Notes: generated from the sequence alone by a model not told the origin. DNA of 64,000 nucleotides from Bacteroidota bacterium (GCA_039111535.1 JBCCIM010000006.1:1-64000); one strand, 5' to 3'; shown: positions 35,357 through 44,831, numbered from the stretch's first letter. Made by a program: numbers and translations.

Positions 35357-37048
35357 ATGCCGGGATTCAGGTATAATATTGCCGCTCTTGGGCTCCTTTT
35401 TTGGTTTGCCTGCGCCTGTCTCTGCGCCAGTTCTGCGCTTGCCCAGCCCACACGCGGCATCGTCTGGAATCCTCCCGTAAATACCGAGCGTGCCCAGGCA
35501 GAACTCCTCGAAATTAAGGCCGCCGGCGTTGAAGCCGTACGGACGCCTGTGCTGATTGAATCAAGCCTGTATACCCTTGCTGATTCCCTCGGCTTGCAAT
35601 TCTATCAAGACCTTCCGTTTTCCTATCTCTCGCAACGCGCTGTGCGAGATACCCTGGATACCGCGCTTCAGTTAATACGTGACCTCATGCAATGGGCTGA
35701 GCGCCATCCTTCTGTACGCGACATCGGGCTCGCCAAACATATTGATACCAGCGATCCGGGCACCTGTGCTTTTTTTGAATCCCTTGTAGAGGAGGCGCGC
35801 CGCGTTACGCGCCTACCCGTGCGGTTCTATTACGAAACCACCTTTATCGAAGACGACCAGTGTGCCGGCACCGTTGATTATGTACTTATCGATGGGCTCA
35901 ACAAGGCCGACCTGCCGGCGATGGTTACGCGGTGGAAACAGACCCACCCCGATGCTCCCGTTGGATTTGGTGCAGTGGGCACGTGGGTAGATGCCTTTGA
36001 CGAAACCCGCGATGGGTATAAATTGCTTAACTCCCCTTCGTATCAGGCCCGCTACCTGGAGCACAACCTGAATCAGTTGTTTTCAACAACCAATCCAGTT
36101 GATCTCTCCTCGATTTTTGTATATCGCTGGCGGGATATCAGGCTGTCTTTTCCCTCGGTTGCCCACAACCTCAAGTATCCCTACCGGCATCCGTATGGAG
36201 TGAAGACGAACAGGGGCAAGAGTCGGGCGTCGTTTTATGTTGTGCAGGGTATCTACACCGGAACGCAGCAGGTATTTGCGTTTCCCGTTGGAGAAGAACA
36301 GCAGCCCGGGGCATCCTGGATCATCTTGCTCGGGTGGCTTACGGTTGCCATGCTGGGATTTTGTTTTGCGTATTTCCCCCGCTTTGGCCCCAATGTCCGG
36401 CGGTATTTTGGTGCACATGGCTTTTATCGATCTGCAGTAGAGGAAGGCAGGGAGCTGCTGTTTGGGCCAACCATGTTACTCCTTGTTACTGTAATGACGG
36501 CATTCGGTATTGCTGGTGCGGTTATTCTGGATACCGTTCGGGTGACTGAAGCGTTCTCCGCTTTGGTGCGCTGGATGCCGGCAACACTGCGCACCACGCT
36601 GGTTGCCTTGTTGTCAAATCAGCTGGTGATGACCCTGGTGTTGGGCAGTTGTTTTGCGGTGGCAATTACAATTTGGACGTCTATTTTGTCGGCCATTACC
36701 GCCCGGAGCCGGCGTCGTTTGCTGCCCGGCCAAACGTTTATGCTCATCGTTTGGCCCCAATGGCCGGTGATCATTGCCATGGTCGCATCGATTGTGATCA
36801 GTACGCTAGATAAAACCTATGCCCCAATTTGGGCGCTTGCCGTTTTTGTATTGCTCACCCTGGCTGTGTTTGCTGCTACGATTCGCGCGTATCGGGACTA
36901 CGCAGCTATTACCCGCCCCAGTTTACTGCGTGCGTCGCTCGTATTGCTCGGTAATCCGTTTATCCTGATTGCGCTGGCCGGCGTATATTTGAGCATCCAG
37001 CATACAGATAAATTTAGCTTTTTCTGGCACCTCATCACCCGAACCTGA
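35357..37048 (+). CDS. Exported glycosidase-like domain fused to a polytopic membrane domain
   Basis: The 563-residue protein starts at MPGFRYNIAALGLLFWFAC with a signal peptide ending SALAQ. Residues about 30-300 read like a TIM-barrel glycoside hydrolase: GIVWNPPVNTERAQAELLEI, KAAGVEAVRTPV, FYQDLPFSYLS, RDIGLAKHID, RFYYETTFIEDD and IFVYRWRD. The C-terminal 250 residues hold one single membrane segment and then about five more, a Yip1-like arrangement. No catalytic pair of acids can be fixed by eye. Extension to 35216 would put 47 residues before the signal and is not preferred. It may sense or trim glycans at the cell surface; its function is unknown. Confidence 0.65.
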   Translation: MPGFRYNIAALGLLFWFACACLCASSALAQPTRGIVWNPPVNTERAQAELLEIKAAGVEAVRTPVLIESSLYTLADSLGLQFYQDLPFSYLSQRAVRDTLDTALQLIRDLMQWAERHPSVRDIGLAKHIDTSDPGTCAFFESLVEEARRVTRLPVRFYYETTFIEDDQCAGTVDYVLIDGLNKADLPAMVTRWKQTHPDAPVGFGAVGTWVDAFDETRDGYKLLNSPSYQARYLEHNLNQLFSTTNPVDLSSIFVYRWRDIRLSFPSVAHNLKYPYRHPYGVKTNRGKSRASFYVVQGIYTGTQQVFAFPVGEEQQPGASWIILLGWLTVAMLGFCFAYFPRFGPNVRRYFGAHGFYRSAVEEGRELLFGPTMLLLVTVMTAFGIAGAVILDTVRVTEAFSALVRWMPATLRTTLVALLSNQLVMTLVLGSCFAVAITIWTSILSAITARSRRRLLPGQTFMLIVWPQWPVIIAMVASIVISTLDKTYAPIWALAVFVLLTLAVFAATIRAYRDYAAITRPSLLRASLVLLGNPFILIALAGVYLSIQHTDKFSFFWHLITRT

Positions 37049-37053
37049 TCGGG

Positions 37054-38169
37054 CTATTTTTTAGTAAAGGCAATGTCCCAGAACGTATTAAACGTTTGGC
37101 CACGATCGGTGCTGTTTTCCCCGTACCAGGCATACGTATCACCTGCAATGTCGTGAAACACATAGCGCGCCATGACTGCGTCTGTTGTGTTTGCTTCAAA
37201 ATTGTGCAGTACAATCTGATCCCCCTCCTGTCGCCCGCCAAAAAAGAGCTGGCTGTTGCCCCTGTTGGTCAGATAAAGTGACTCCCACCGACGCATAGCC
37301 CTGTTGTAAAGGCGAATGATGCTGGTTGCGGCATCGGGTAATGAAGGGTCGAGATCAAACCAGCTATGCTCAAGGATGGCATGTCCGTTCATTGCATGTA
37401 CAGCCGTAGCATTTACGGGAAACTGAATTTGCTGCCCTCCCACGTTCATGTTATGTATCGCCTGCCATTCGCCGAGCAAGAAATCAAACTGGCTTGATGC
37501 GGCCGGCCTGTTTTTGCTCGGATTGCCGGTATCTTTGCGAGGTTGCATAAATGCGGCAGTGTGTTCGCGCCGGCTGTATTCATGCTTTTCAGTTTTTGCC
37601 CAATCTGCATCCCTGCTGGTTTTTTGGCTCCGGGTTACCGAAAAGGAGTCTGAAGAATGCATGGCGTACTCAATTTTAATATGGGTGAGTACAGGCGTGC
37701 CCCCCTTTCGGATAGCAGAAGTTAGCGACAGTTTTCGGCCTTTTAGCTCGCCATTGTACATGGCAATATGCTCGGTGTAACTATTGGCTTCGCCTAGTAC
37801 CCAGGCTTCGTGCGATGGGCTGTAATTGATGAACTGTAACAGGTTTAGTTCATGTTCGCCGTCATACGCCGGCACATGAACCCTGCTCATGTATGCATAG
37901 CCACGAATCATATAGGTAACCTCAGCCATGCCTGCAGAAACACGCGGTTCAGCATCCGGGGTGAATGTGGTTACCTGTATATCCCACTGCCCGAGTAAAT
38001 CTTTCATTTTGTCGAGTGCCTCAGGCGCACGTGGACTGCGCTCGGTATACGCAACCCCCTGGTCAAACAGATATCCGTCATTAACTGGCTGTGCTACGGC
38101 AGGGATAGCAAAACAAACGAGTAAAAGGGCAAGAATAAGGGGATAGCTGTTGCAAGTTCTCATGATCAA
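37054..38169 (-). CDS. Exported protein with two DUF1579-like repeats
   Basis: The 371-residue protein has a signal peptide ending AVAQ. Two similar modules are seen, each starting with a leucine-rich W motif (KMKDLLGQWDIQVTTF near residue 55 and FDFLLGEWQAIHNM near residue 228) and continuing as antiparallel strands, the pattern of DUF1579/lipocalin-like proteins. Such folds bind small hydrophobic ligands, but no ligand can be assigned. It is convergent with the glycosidase-like gene, with only 5 nt between stops, and divergent from the CadC-like gene across 280 bp. Confidence 0.68.
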   Translation of the reverse strand: MIMRTCNSYPLILALLLVCFAIPAVAQPVNDGYLFDQGVAYTERSPRAPEALDKMKDLLGQWDIQVTTFTPDAEPRVSAGMAEVTYMIRGYAYMSRVHVPAYDGEHELNLLQFINYSPSHEAWVLGEANSYTEHIAMYNGELKGRKLSLTSAIRKGGTPVLTHIKIEYAMHSSDSFSVTRSQKTSRDADWAKTEKHEYSRREHTAAFMQPRKDTGNPSKNRPAASSQFDFLLGEWQAIHNMNVGGQQIQFPVNATAVHAMNGHAILEHSWFDLDPSLPDAATSIIRLYNRAMRRWESLYLTNRGNSQLFFGGRQEGDQIVLHNFEANTTDAVMARYVFHDIAGDTYAWYGENSTDRGQTFNTFWDIAFTKK

Positions 38170-38452
38170 CTTTATTGTGGGTTGTGGCGTAAAGAAAAGT
38201 GCCAGAAGAGCGCATACAGGGGTGTTTGCGGCCAGGCAAAAAAATCACCCCCATATGCAACTCTTGCTACAACACGCTGAAGCTGCACCCTGGACTGGGC
38301 CGCCTTTCAGCGGATTGAGCGTTTGCATCTCCTTACCAGAATGGAACTACCATGCGTGCTTCAGTATAGCCTTTGCGGTGATCAACAAGCCTCAAGACTA
38401 TCGCAAGGTTTTCTCAAGAAGGTATTCTCAAGACTGTGCATGACAGCTTGCC

Positions 38453-40636
38453 ATGATAGACACTGCATTTTATATCGGCGATTGGTACGTGGAGCCGCAG
38501 CTCAATCGGCTTAGCGGTCCAGAAGGAACTGTATCATTGGAGCCGCGGACGATGAAGGTGCTTTTGCAGCTTGCAGCAGCTACGCCCGGCGTTGTTACGC
38601 GAGAACAATTGCTTGAGCAGGTTTGGGTGGATGCGCTGGTTACTGAGCACTCGCTAACCATTGCAATCTCGGATCTCCGAAAGCTCTTTGGCGATACGCC
38701 GCGGCAGCCGGCGTACATAGAAACCATTCGAAGCGTAGGGTATCGACTGATCGCTCCAGTTCGATTTCCTGTTGACATTCCGGTTGTTTCGCCTTCAGCG
38801 CCGGTACTGTTGCATAGCGGAGACGGTATGGCTGGAGATGGCGCTGCTGGAGATGACCTGGCCCCAAACATGGTTGCTCAACCGGAAGGGCGGAAGCACC
38901 GCTGGCGAACGACGGCATTTGTTCTGATTCCAGCATTGTGCTGCATAGTGCTGATACTGTTTTTGATTTTTGTGCCGCAATACGGGATGCAAACAACCAT
39001 CGACAGGGTGCAGCCGCTGACTACGTTGTCTGGTGTAGAAATCTCGCCGGCTTTTTCCCCGGATGGGGGCCGGGTAGCGTTTGTCGTATTTCCAGATAGC
39101 GGTGATGTCTCCCAGATTTTTGTGCAACAGATAGGCGAGGCGCAGCCTGTGCGACTTACCGATGAAGTTGGTGCTGAATTGTTGCCCGCGTGGTCGCCTG
39201 ATGGTGAACACATCGCCTACCTCGGATATGGGCGGGATGGATGTGCACTATATAAAATACCAGCCTACGGCGGGAAGGGCTTGAAAATCAAAGATTCCGC
39301 CTGTGCCCTAGGCGGCATGGGCTGGGTGCCAGATGGTGAGGGCCTTGTTGTTTCCGTGCCTGGTGAGCAGGAAGAGAGCCAGCATCTTGTTGTTGTTGAC
39401 CTGGGCAATATGAGCCAGCACCGCCTCACCTCACCGCCGGCGACTTTTGCTGGCGACATGACACCCCGTTTCTCGCCAGATGGTAAAACCCTCGCTTTTG
39501 TACGGGCAATCGACCGCACCACCCGTGATATTTATTTACTGGATTGGCAAAAGCCGGCCGCCATTCCTACAAGGCTCACACAGGATGGCGTCAATATCAC
39601 CGGATTTGACTGGACGTCTGATGGCAAAGCCATTGTTTTTGCGTCCAACCGAGAGCAGCGGCATGGTTTATGGAAAACTACCATTGCGGGCACCTACGAT
39701 CCCGTGCTGATGCGTGCTTTTAGTGTTGACGACCCGGGCAGCGTTGTGCTCGACCGTACCGGTCGCCGACTGGTTTACACCGATTGGACGTATGAAGTGA
39801 ATACCTGGCGCCTTCCCCTCGATGTAGCGACAAGCCATCCATTACCCGAAACGCCTGCTATAGCTTCTACACGTTCCGATTTTCAGCCTGCAGTTTCATC
39901 GGCCGGCCGCGTTGCTTTTGTATCCACACGAAGCGGCAATAGCGAGATCTGGGTTGCCAATGCTATGGGGCAGGAGGAAATCCGCCTTACTACAATGAAA
40001 AGCCAGGCAACCCGATATCCGAGTTGGTCTCCGGATGGACAGTTTATTGCTTTTGAAGCCCAGCGCGATGGGCAGTCAGATATTTTTGTTGTTGATGCCG
40101 CCGGCGGCCAGCCGCAGCAAATCACAAGGTCTGCTTTCGAGGAGTCGCGCCCTGCCTGGACGCATGATGGGAAAGCTGTGTATTTCGGATCAGATAAAAG
40201 TGGGGCATGGCAGGTCTGGCGTCACACCCTCGCAACCGGAGACGCTGAGCAAGTGACCACAGCGGGCGGACTAGCCGGCTGGGAATCTGCTGATGGCCGC
40301 ACCCTGTATTTCTTGCGCGCAGATACGACGGGTATTTGGTACAAAACACTACCTTCAGGACCGGAGCGCAAACTTGTTGACGCAGATCCCTCCTTTTTTG
40401 CGCTGGCCGGTAACGGGTTGTATTATCTTACACCTCCAGGCGATAGCCTGCATATAAATGTGTGGCGGTACGACCTTGAGGCACGGCAATCAGCGCTGGT
40501 GCGCAATATTCCGGTGCGTCCACTGCATTATTTTGACCGGTGGGGATTCTCGGTGTCGCCCGACGAATCCGTACTCTATTTCAGCCGCGTTGATCGTTCT
40601 GAAAGTGACCTTATGCTCACCGAAGGCCGGATTTAG
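38453..40636 (+). CDS. CadC-type winged-helix regulator with periplasmic TolB-like propeller
   Basis: The 727-residue protein has an OmpR-type winged helix at residues about 5-105 (SLEPRTMKVLLQLA, REQLLEQVW, RSVGYRLIAPV), a linker, one membrane segment (about 158-178) and a large periplasmic region of PD40/TolB-like repeats (ISPAFSPDGGRVAFV, LLPAWSPDGEHIAYLG, RYPSWSPDGQFIAFEA, SRPAWTHDGKAVYFG). It probably binds DNA while membrane-bound and senses something with the propeller, as CadC does with its sensor domain. The target genes are unknown. Upstream DNA has three TCAAGA motifs (near 38392, 38412, 38428). Confidence 0.85.
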   Translation: MIDTAFYIGDWYVEPQLNRLSGPEGTVSLEPRTMKVLLQLAAATPGVVTREQLLEQVWVDALVTEHSLTIAISDLRKLFGDTPRQPAYIETIRSVGYRLIAPVRFPVDIPVVSPSAPVLLHSGDGMAGDGAAGDDLAPNMVAQPEGRKHRWRTTAFVLIPALCCIVLILFLIFVPQYGMQTTIDRVQPLTTLSGVEISPAFSPDGGRVAFVVFPDSGDVSQIFVQQIGEAQPVRLTDEVGAELLPAWSPDGEHIAYLGYGRDGCALYKIPAYGGKGLKIKDSACALGGMGWVPDGEGLVVSVPGEQEESQHLVVVDLGNMSQHRLTSPPATFAGDMTPRFSPDGKTLAFVRAIDRTTRDIYLLDWQKPAAIPTRLTQDGVNITGFDWTSDGKAIVFASNREQRHGLWKTTIAGTYDPVLMRAFSVDDPGSVVLDRTGRRLVYTDWTYEVNTWRLPLDVATSHPLPETPAIASTRSDFQPAVSSAGRVAFVSTRSGNSEIWVANAMGQEEIRLTTMKSQATRYPSWSPDGQFIAFEAQRDGQSDIFVVDAAGGQPQQITRSAFEESRPAWTHDGKAVYFGSDKSGAWQVWRHTLATGDAEQVTTAGGLAGWESADGRTLYFLRADTTGIWYKTLPSGPERKLVDADPSFFALAGNGLYYLTPPGDSLHINVWRYDLEARQSALVRNIPVRPLHYFDRWGFSVSPDESVLYFSRVDRSESDLMLTEGRI

Positions 40637-40651
40637 CGCCGGCCTTCGGTG
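40618..40651. terminator. Hairpin overlapping the 3' end of the CadC-like gene
   Basis: CACCGAAGGCCGG (40618-40630) and CCGGCCTTCGGTG (40639-40651) form a perfect 13-bp stem. The left arm encodes the last residues and the stop codon lies in the loop. It sits between convergent genes (the desaturase ends at 40664). No strong T-run follows on either side. Confidence 0.65.
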
Positions 40652-40663
40652 TACAAATTTGCC

Positions 40664-41632
40664 TTAATGTGTTACGTGTGCTGACTGTTTTTGCGATGCA
40701 GTTGCGCGATTCACGTTCCAGACCCACCCCAGCTTTTCAAATACCCAGATGGCAAGTCCATTGATGTCAATCTGCCACCAGCGGAAGCCGTGAACAGCAG
40801 CTGCGGGGAAGGCATGGTGATTGTTGTGCCATCCTTCTCCAAAAGCCAGCACTCCGAAAATGAAGTTGTTTCTGCTGAGATCGCGCGTTTTATAGGGCCG
40901 CGAACCAAAGACGTGGCAGACAGAATTAATGCTCCATGTAACGTGGTGCAAGAAGAAAACCCGGACGGCCCCTCCCCAAATCAATCCTTCAACGAAGCCG
41001 GTCCACGACATTGTGATCAACCAGCCAAGGAGCCCGGGAAGCAGGAACGAGAGTAATATCCACCACCCATATTGTTTATCAATCCAGACAAGCATTTTGT
41101 CTTTCAATAAATCAGGGGCAAAACGCGAAGCAGTTGTCTCTTCCTGGTCAAAGAACCAGCCGATGTGGGCATACCAGAAGCCTTTGATCATGTCGATCCA
41201 GGTTTCACCTTCGTGGATGTGAGGAGAATGCGGATCACCGGGGCGGTCACTGAAGGCGTGGTGCCTGCGGTGGTCGGCAACCCAGCGAATAACCTGGCCC
41301 TGAATTGCAAAAGCGCCGGCTAAGGCCAGCACTGCTTTGAGCCAGGGTTTTACCTGGAATCCCTTGTGGGTAAACAAGCGATGGTAGCCTACGCCAATAC
41401 CCATGGTTGTAATTGCATAAAAACCCACCAGGAGCAAAAGTGACATCAGCGAAATGCCTTCCCCCCAGTAGTAAATAACAGCGCCTATAAAAACAATAAA
41501 AGGGATAATCGTCAGGCTCAGAACGGCGGTTTTGTGTAACACTGCAGCCTTGCCTTCATAAGGGGTGGTGAAGGCATTGGGTTTTGCATCTTCATCAGAT
41601 GGTGTAGAGGAAACCTCAAGTGCTGGGTTCAT
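40664..41632 (-). CDS. Acyl-CoA/acyl-lipid fatty-acid desaturase (delta-9 type)
   Basis: The 322-residue membrane enzyme has the three histidine boxes HRLFTH, HRRHH and HNNHH and four predicted membrane segments. GDPHSPH and the WSINSVCHVFG stretch are typical of stearoyl-CoA-desaturase-like bacterial enzymes. It introduces a cis double bond in C16/C18 acyl chains using oxygen and adjusts membrane fluidity. The ATG at 41632 gives the normal length; 41680 would add 16 unconserved residues. The promoter region has several inverted repeats, so regulation by a DNA-binding dimer is likely. Confidence 0.92.
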   Translation of the reverse strand: MNPALEVSSTPSDEDAKPNAFTTPYEGKAAVLHKTAVLSLTIIPFIVFIGAVIYYWGEGISLMSLLLLVGFYAITTMGIGVGYHRLFTHKGFQVKPWLKAVLALAGAFAIQGQVIRWVADHRRHHAFSDRPGDPHSPHIHEGETWIDMIKGFWYAHIGWFFDQEETTASRFAPDLLKDKMLVWIDKQYGWWILLSFLLPGLLGWLITMSWTGFVEGLIWGGAVRVFFLHHVTWSINSVCHVFGSRPYKTRDLSRNNFIFGVLAFGEGWHNNHHAFPAAAVHGFRWWQIDINGLAIWVFEKLGWVWNVNRATASQKQSAHVTH

Positions 41633-41766
41633 GTGGTTCACTTTATTTGAATTTAGAGGGGGGACTAAACGGTGGAACACGGAATCAGGATGGGAGAATA
41701 TAGTTTTTTTTCGATGCTCCAGTCAAAGCGTCCGAAACTTAATTTATGTTGTTTTGGTAATAATTA

Positions 41767-41888
41767 CATAGGCAACTAAATGTGACACTGATTCTGTAGC
41801 TTTTAACGAGGCGGAAACAGTTGGAGCCTGCGTTATCTGCATGTCGGTGACATGCCTGTGAACAGTTAGCAATTATTAGTTGCCTATG
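41767..41888. promoter_or_regulatory. Divergent control region with paired inverted repeats
   Basis: CATAGGCAACTAA (41767-41779) recurs inverted as TTAGTTGCCTATG (41876-41888), a perfect 13-bp match about 95 bp apart. The right copy also contains the small palindrome TTGC-CTAT-GCAA. Between them GCATGTC-GGT-GACATGC (41839-41855) is a hairpin. Lying between the divergent desaturase and NTF2-like genes, the two sites look like operators for one dimeric regulator acting on both promoters. Confidence 0.6.
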
Positions 41889-41934
41889 CAATTGTTGCCT
41901 GATAAACATTCGTTAATATCCAAACCTGAAAACA

Positions 41935-42348
41935 ATGACAACTTTTATTTTGATGAACCTGATTTTCCTCGCAGCCACATTTGCAACGCCGGCGTCAGAT
42001 GATGCTGAAGTACGCGCGGTTGTAAAACAGTTTGCAACCGCAGCAGATAAGCAAGATGCCGCTGGTGTTCGTAGCGTGTTGCACAAAGAAGCGCAGCAGT
42101 TTTTTAAAGGAGAAAACGGCCTGGTCCGCCTCGAAACGGCAGTCTACCTCGGCATGATCGAGCAAAAGAAAATTGGCGGCCAGCCACGCAAGCTGACAAT
42201 CGACCATGTTGCAGTTGACGGAGACATGGCCAGTGTTAAAGCAACCATGGTAAATAAAGCCTACCGCTTTGATAATTTTATTTCTTTGATGAAAGTAGAG
42301 GGGCAGTGGCAAATCATGAGTATCGTCCTGCGTATGCAGGCAGTGTGA
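41935..42348 (+). CDS. Secreted NTF2-like (putative lumazine-binding-type) protein
   Basis: The 137-residue protein has a short hydrophobic N-terminus (FILMNLIFLAATFATPAS) likely to be a signal peptide. The rest has the cone-shaped NTF2/SnoaL layout: VRAVVKQFATAADKQDAAGV, then FFKGENGLVRLE, and the closing strands FDNFISLMKVEGQWQIMSIV. It resembles the 'putative lumazine-binding' (PF12893) group, whose function is not settled. It is divergent from the desaturase, shares its control region and is followed by a clear terminator. Confidence 0.72.
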   Translation: MTTFILMNLIFLAATFATPASDDAEVRAVVKQFATAADKQDAAGVRSVLHKEAQQFFKGENGLVRLETAVYLGMIEQKKIGGQPRKLTIDHVAVDGDMASVKATMVNKAYRFDNFISLMKVEGQWQIMSIVLRMQAV

Positions 42349-42385
42349 TAGGTGCAAAAAGTGCGGGAGTCGCATTGACATATGG

Positions 42386-42426
42386 AAAACCGGTGTGTCG
42401 GTCTTATTTTGACACATCGGTTTTTT
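42386..42426 (+). terminator. Rho-independent terminator
   Basis: AAAACCGGTGTGTC pairs with GACACATCGGTTTT (one G bulge) and the stem runs into TTTTTT at 42421-42426. It ends the NTF2-like transcript 20 bp before the sialidase start. Confidence 0.85.
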
Positions 42427-42445
42427 AAATGCCTCCCTTTGAACC

Positions 42446-43609
42446 ATGAAGCCTTCCCCGCGATCTTATTCAAACGTTTTACTTCTTGCTATTTTAGGTA
42501 TTACCGGATGTATGCAAGCCGCAGAGCATGATGCCGGTGCGCCTGTTACGCCAGTGCCCAACTACATTTTTACAGCCGGACAGGAGGGCTATGCCTGCTT
42601 CCGCATACCTGCCGTACTCACGACGGCAAGCGGTAACCTGCTTGCTTTTGCAGAAGGCCGAAAACGTGGTTGCTCGGATACAGGTGATATTGATCTTGTC
42701 GTGAAACGCTCTGAAGACAATGGCGAAAGCTGGAGTGCATTGCAGGTAGTCTGGGATTCAGGAGAAAATACAAGCGGAAATCCAGCACCTGTTTTGGATG
42801 CGCAAACCGGTACAATTCATTTGTTGTCCACGTGGAATCGTGGAGAAGATCGCGAGCCGGCCATAATTGATCAGACCTCTGTTGACACGCGCCGCATTTA
42901 CGTTATGTCTTCTTCCGATGACGGGATTAGCTGGTCATCTCCGAAAGAAATCACAACGGATGTGAAATTACCCAACTGGACCTGGTATGCAACCGGACCG
43001 GGTTCGGGTATTCAGTTAACGCGGGGTCCCCATGCGGGCCGGATGGTTATTGCGTGTGACCACATCGAGGCTGAGACAAAACACTACTATTCGCACGTAA
43101 TCTACTCCGATGATAACGGCGCAACATGGCAGCTTGGTGGGTCAACCCCACAGCACTACGTTAACGAATCTGAAGTAGCAGAGCTTGAAGATGGCAGCCT
43201 CTTGCTTAACATGCGGAATTATGCGCCAGAGGAGCGGCATCGTAAAATATCTAGCAGCACTGATGGCGGCGCAACCTGGTCGGATTTGGAATCAGACACC
43301 ACCCTTGTTGAGCCCATTTGTCAGGCCAGCTTACAGCGCTACCAGTTTGCAGATGAGGGCCAGGGCGTATTGCTATTTTCTAATCCGGCAAGCAAAACAC
43401 ACCGGGAAAACATGACGTTGCGTGCCAGCTATGACGACGGCAAAACGTGGCCCAAGTCGCTGCTTGTACATAGCGGACATGCCGCGTATTCTGATCTGTT
43501 GCGGTTGCCCAATGATAGCATCGGCATCCTGTTCGAAGCCGGCCCTGACCGCGAGAATGGTTACCGGGGCATTGCCTTTCGGGCCATCGCGCTGGATGAG
43601 CTTCAGTAG
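42446..43609 (+). CDS. Exo-alpha-sialidase, lipoprotein
   Basis: The 387-residue GH33 sialidase has a lipoprotein signal with LGITGC near residue 22, the FRIP motif (YACFRIPAV, about residue 51) and five Asp boxes (SEDNGESW, SSDDGISW, SDDNGATW, STDGGATW, SYDDGKTW) that mark a six-bladed propeller. The nucleophile region with Tyr/Glu and the three-Arg cluster are consistent with an active enzyme (RIPAV, LNMRNY, ENGYRGIAF). It releases terminal sialic acid from glycoconjugates at the cell surface. No sialic acid catabolic genes are present in the window. Confidence 0.9.
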   Translation: MKPSPRSYSNVLLLAILGITGCMQAAEHDAGAPVTPVPNYIFTAGQEGYACFRIPAVLTTASGNLLAFAEGRKRGCSDTGDIDLVVKRSEDNGESWSALQVVWDSGENTSGNPAPVLDAQTGTIHLLSTWNRGEDREPAIIDQTSVDTRRIYVMSSSDDGISWSSPKEITTDVKLPNWTWYATGPGSGIQLTRGPHAGRMVIACDHIEAETKHYYSHVIYSDDNGATWQLGGSTPQHYVNESEVAELEDGSLLLNMRNYAPEERHRKISSSTDGGATWSDLESDTTLVEPICQASLQRYQFADEGQGVLLFSNPASKTHRENMTLRASYDDGKTWPKSLLVHSGHAAYSDLLRLPNDSIGILFEAGPDRENGYRGIAFRAIALDELQ

Positions 43610-43715
43610 CGCTGATGCCGGCGGCGCGTATTATTGCAAAATGCTGCGTAAGAGGAATCTAATGTAATTGGGATAGCGTACGCAGTCTATTCCTTATCAG
43701 TTGGCCTCTTGTTGG

Positions 43716-44831
43716 ATGAATCTGCTCAAATCCGGGATACGCATTTCACGCATAACTTTACTACTGGCAATGGTTGGCTTGCTTGCCCCGTGTGCAAGCC
43801 AGGCACAAAGTGGTAGCAGCGCTGCAGATTCTGCACTTTATGTGAAGTCTAGCTGGGTTGTGTTGCCCAGCCTGTTTTATTCCCCTAAAACCAAACTCGG
43901 CGGCGGCGGGTCGGTCAGATACTTTCCTCGAAGAAAACTTGGAGTGCGACCTTCCAGCGTGTCTGCTTCATTTGTTTATACGGCGCGCAAGCAGTTGGTG
44001 CTGAGCCTTGTACCCGACCTGTTTTTTGATGGCGGCCGGCGTCGATTTTTTGCCAGTGCGCTCTACTTGAACTTCCCCGACGTATTTTTTGGCGTTGGCA
44101 ATGATGCACCGCGCTCGGATAGTGAGGGGTACACGGCGCGCACAACCAGTTTATTGCTGAGTGGCGAACAGCAAATTCGCCCCAACCTCAATCTGGGATT
44201 ACAGACCTGGTACCGGTTCGAGAAAATTACAGAAACAGATTCCACCGGTATACTTGCGGCCGGTACCTTGCCGGGCAGTATGCCGGGTAATGCAACGGGG
44301 GCTGGCCTGTTTTTGCGATGGGATACGAGAGATAACTTTTTCTATACCACGAACGGTCTCTATGTACGCGGTGCGTGGATGTTTTTTGGAGATGCGCTGG
44401 GTGGCGATTTTCGCTTTAGCCGGGCGACGATGGACATCCGCAAGTTCTGGCCGATTGGATGGCGTCACGTGATCGCTGCACGCGCCTATACGCAGGCCGT
44501 TGAAGGTACCGCGCCGTTTCAGTTGCTCCCGCAGGTGGGTGGCCGCTCGTTAATGCGTGGATACTCCGAAGGTAGATACCGCGATAACGTTCTGGCCGTT
44601 ATACAGGCTGAATACCGGCTTATTGTTATGGGCCCGATTGGATTTGTGGTGTTTGGAAGTGTAGGTGATTTGCAACGTCGGTACGATGCATTGGGAAGCG
44701 AAAATCTGGTTTTGGCCGGCGGTACGGGGGTTCGCCTGCTCATCAACGAAGAAGGGCTCAACTTCCGTGTCGACTATGGTGTTGGTAGAGATGGCGGGGC
44801 ATTTTACTTCACGTTGGGCGAGGCTTTTTAG
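43716..44831 (+). CDS. BamA/TamA-family outer-membrane beta-barrel protein (no POTRA)
   Basis: The 371-residue protein has a signal peptide ending SQAQ, followed almost directly by a 16-strand barrel typical of the surface-antigen (D15/BamA) family. The signature GGRSLMRGYSEGRYRDN, which includes the R-G-Y of the VRGF/Y loop, lies near residue 275. The protein ends in Phe as outer-membrane proteins do. POTRA domains are missing, so it is probably a patatin-type or transport barrel and not a BAM subunit. The ATG at 43716 is preferred over the TTG at 43701. It follows the sialidase by about 105 bp on the same strand. Confidence 0.85.
   Translation: MNLLKSGIRISRITLLLAMVGLLAPCASQAQSGSSAADSALYVKSSWVVLPSLFYSPKTKLGGGGSVRYFPRRKLGVRPSSVSASFVYTARKQLVLSLVPDLFFDGGRRRFFASALYLNFPDVFFGVGNDAPRSDSEGYTARTTSLLLSGEQQIRPNLNLGLQTWYRFEKITETDSTGILAAGTLPGSMPGNATGAGLFLRWDTRDNFFYTTNGLYVRGAWMFFGDALGGDFRFSRATMDIRKFWPIGWRHVIAARAYTQAVEGTAPFQLLPQVGGRSLMRGYSEGRYRDNVLAVIQAEYRLIVMGPIGFVVFGSVGDLQRRYDALGSENLVLAGGTGVRLLINEEGLNFRVDYGVGRDGGAFYFTLGEAF

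Noticed and set aside
38380-38440. Three TCAAGA motifs as a confirmed operator
   Set aside because: Spacing is irregular (20 and 16 bp) and the motif is short; mentioned only as context for the CadC-like gene.
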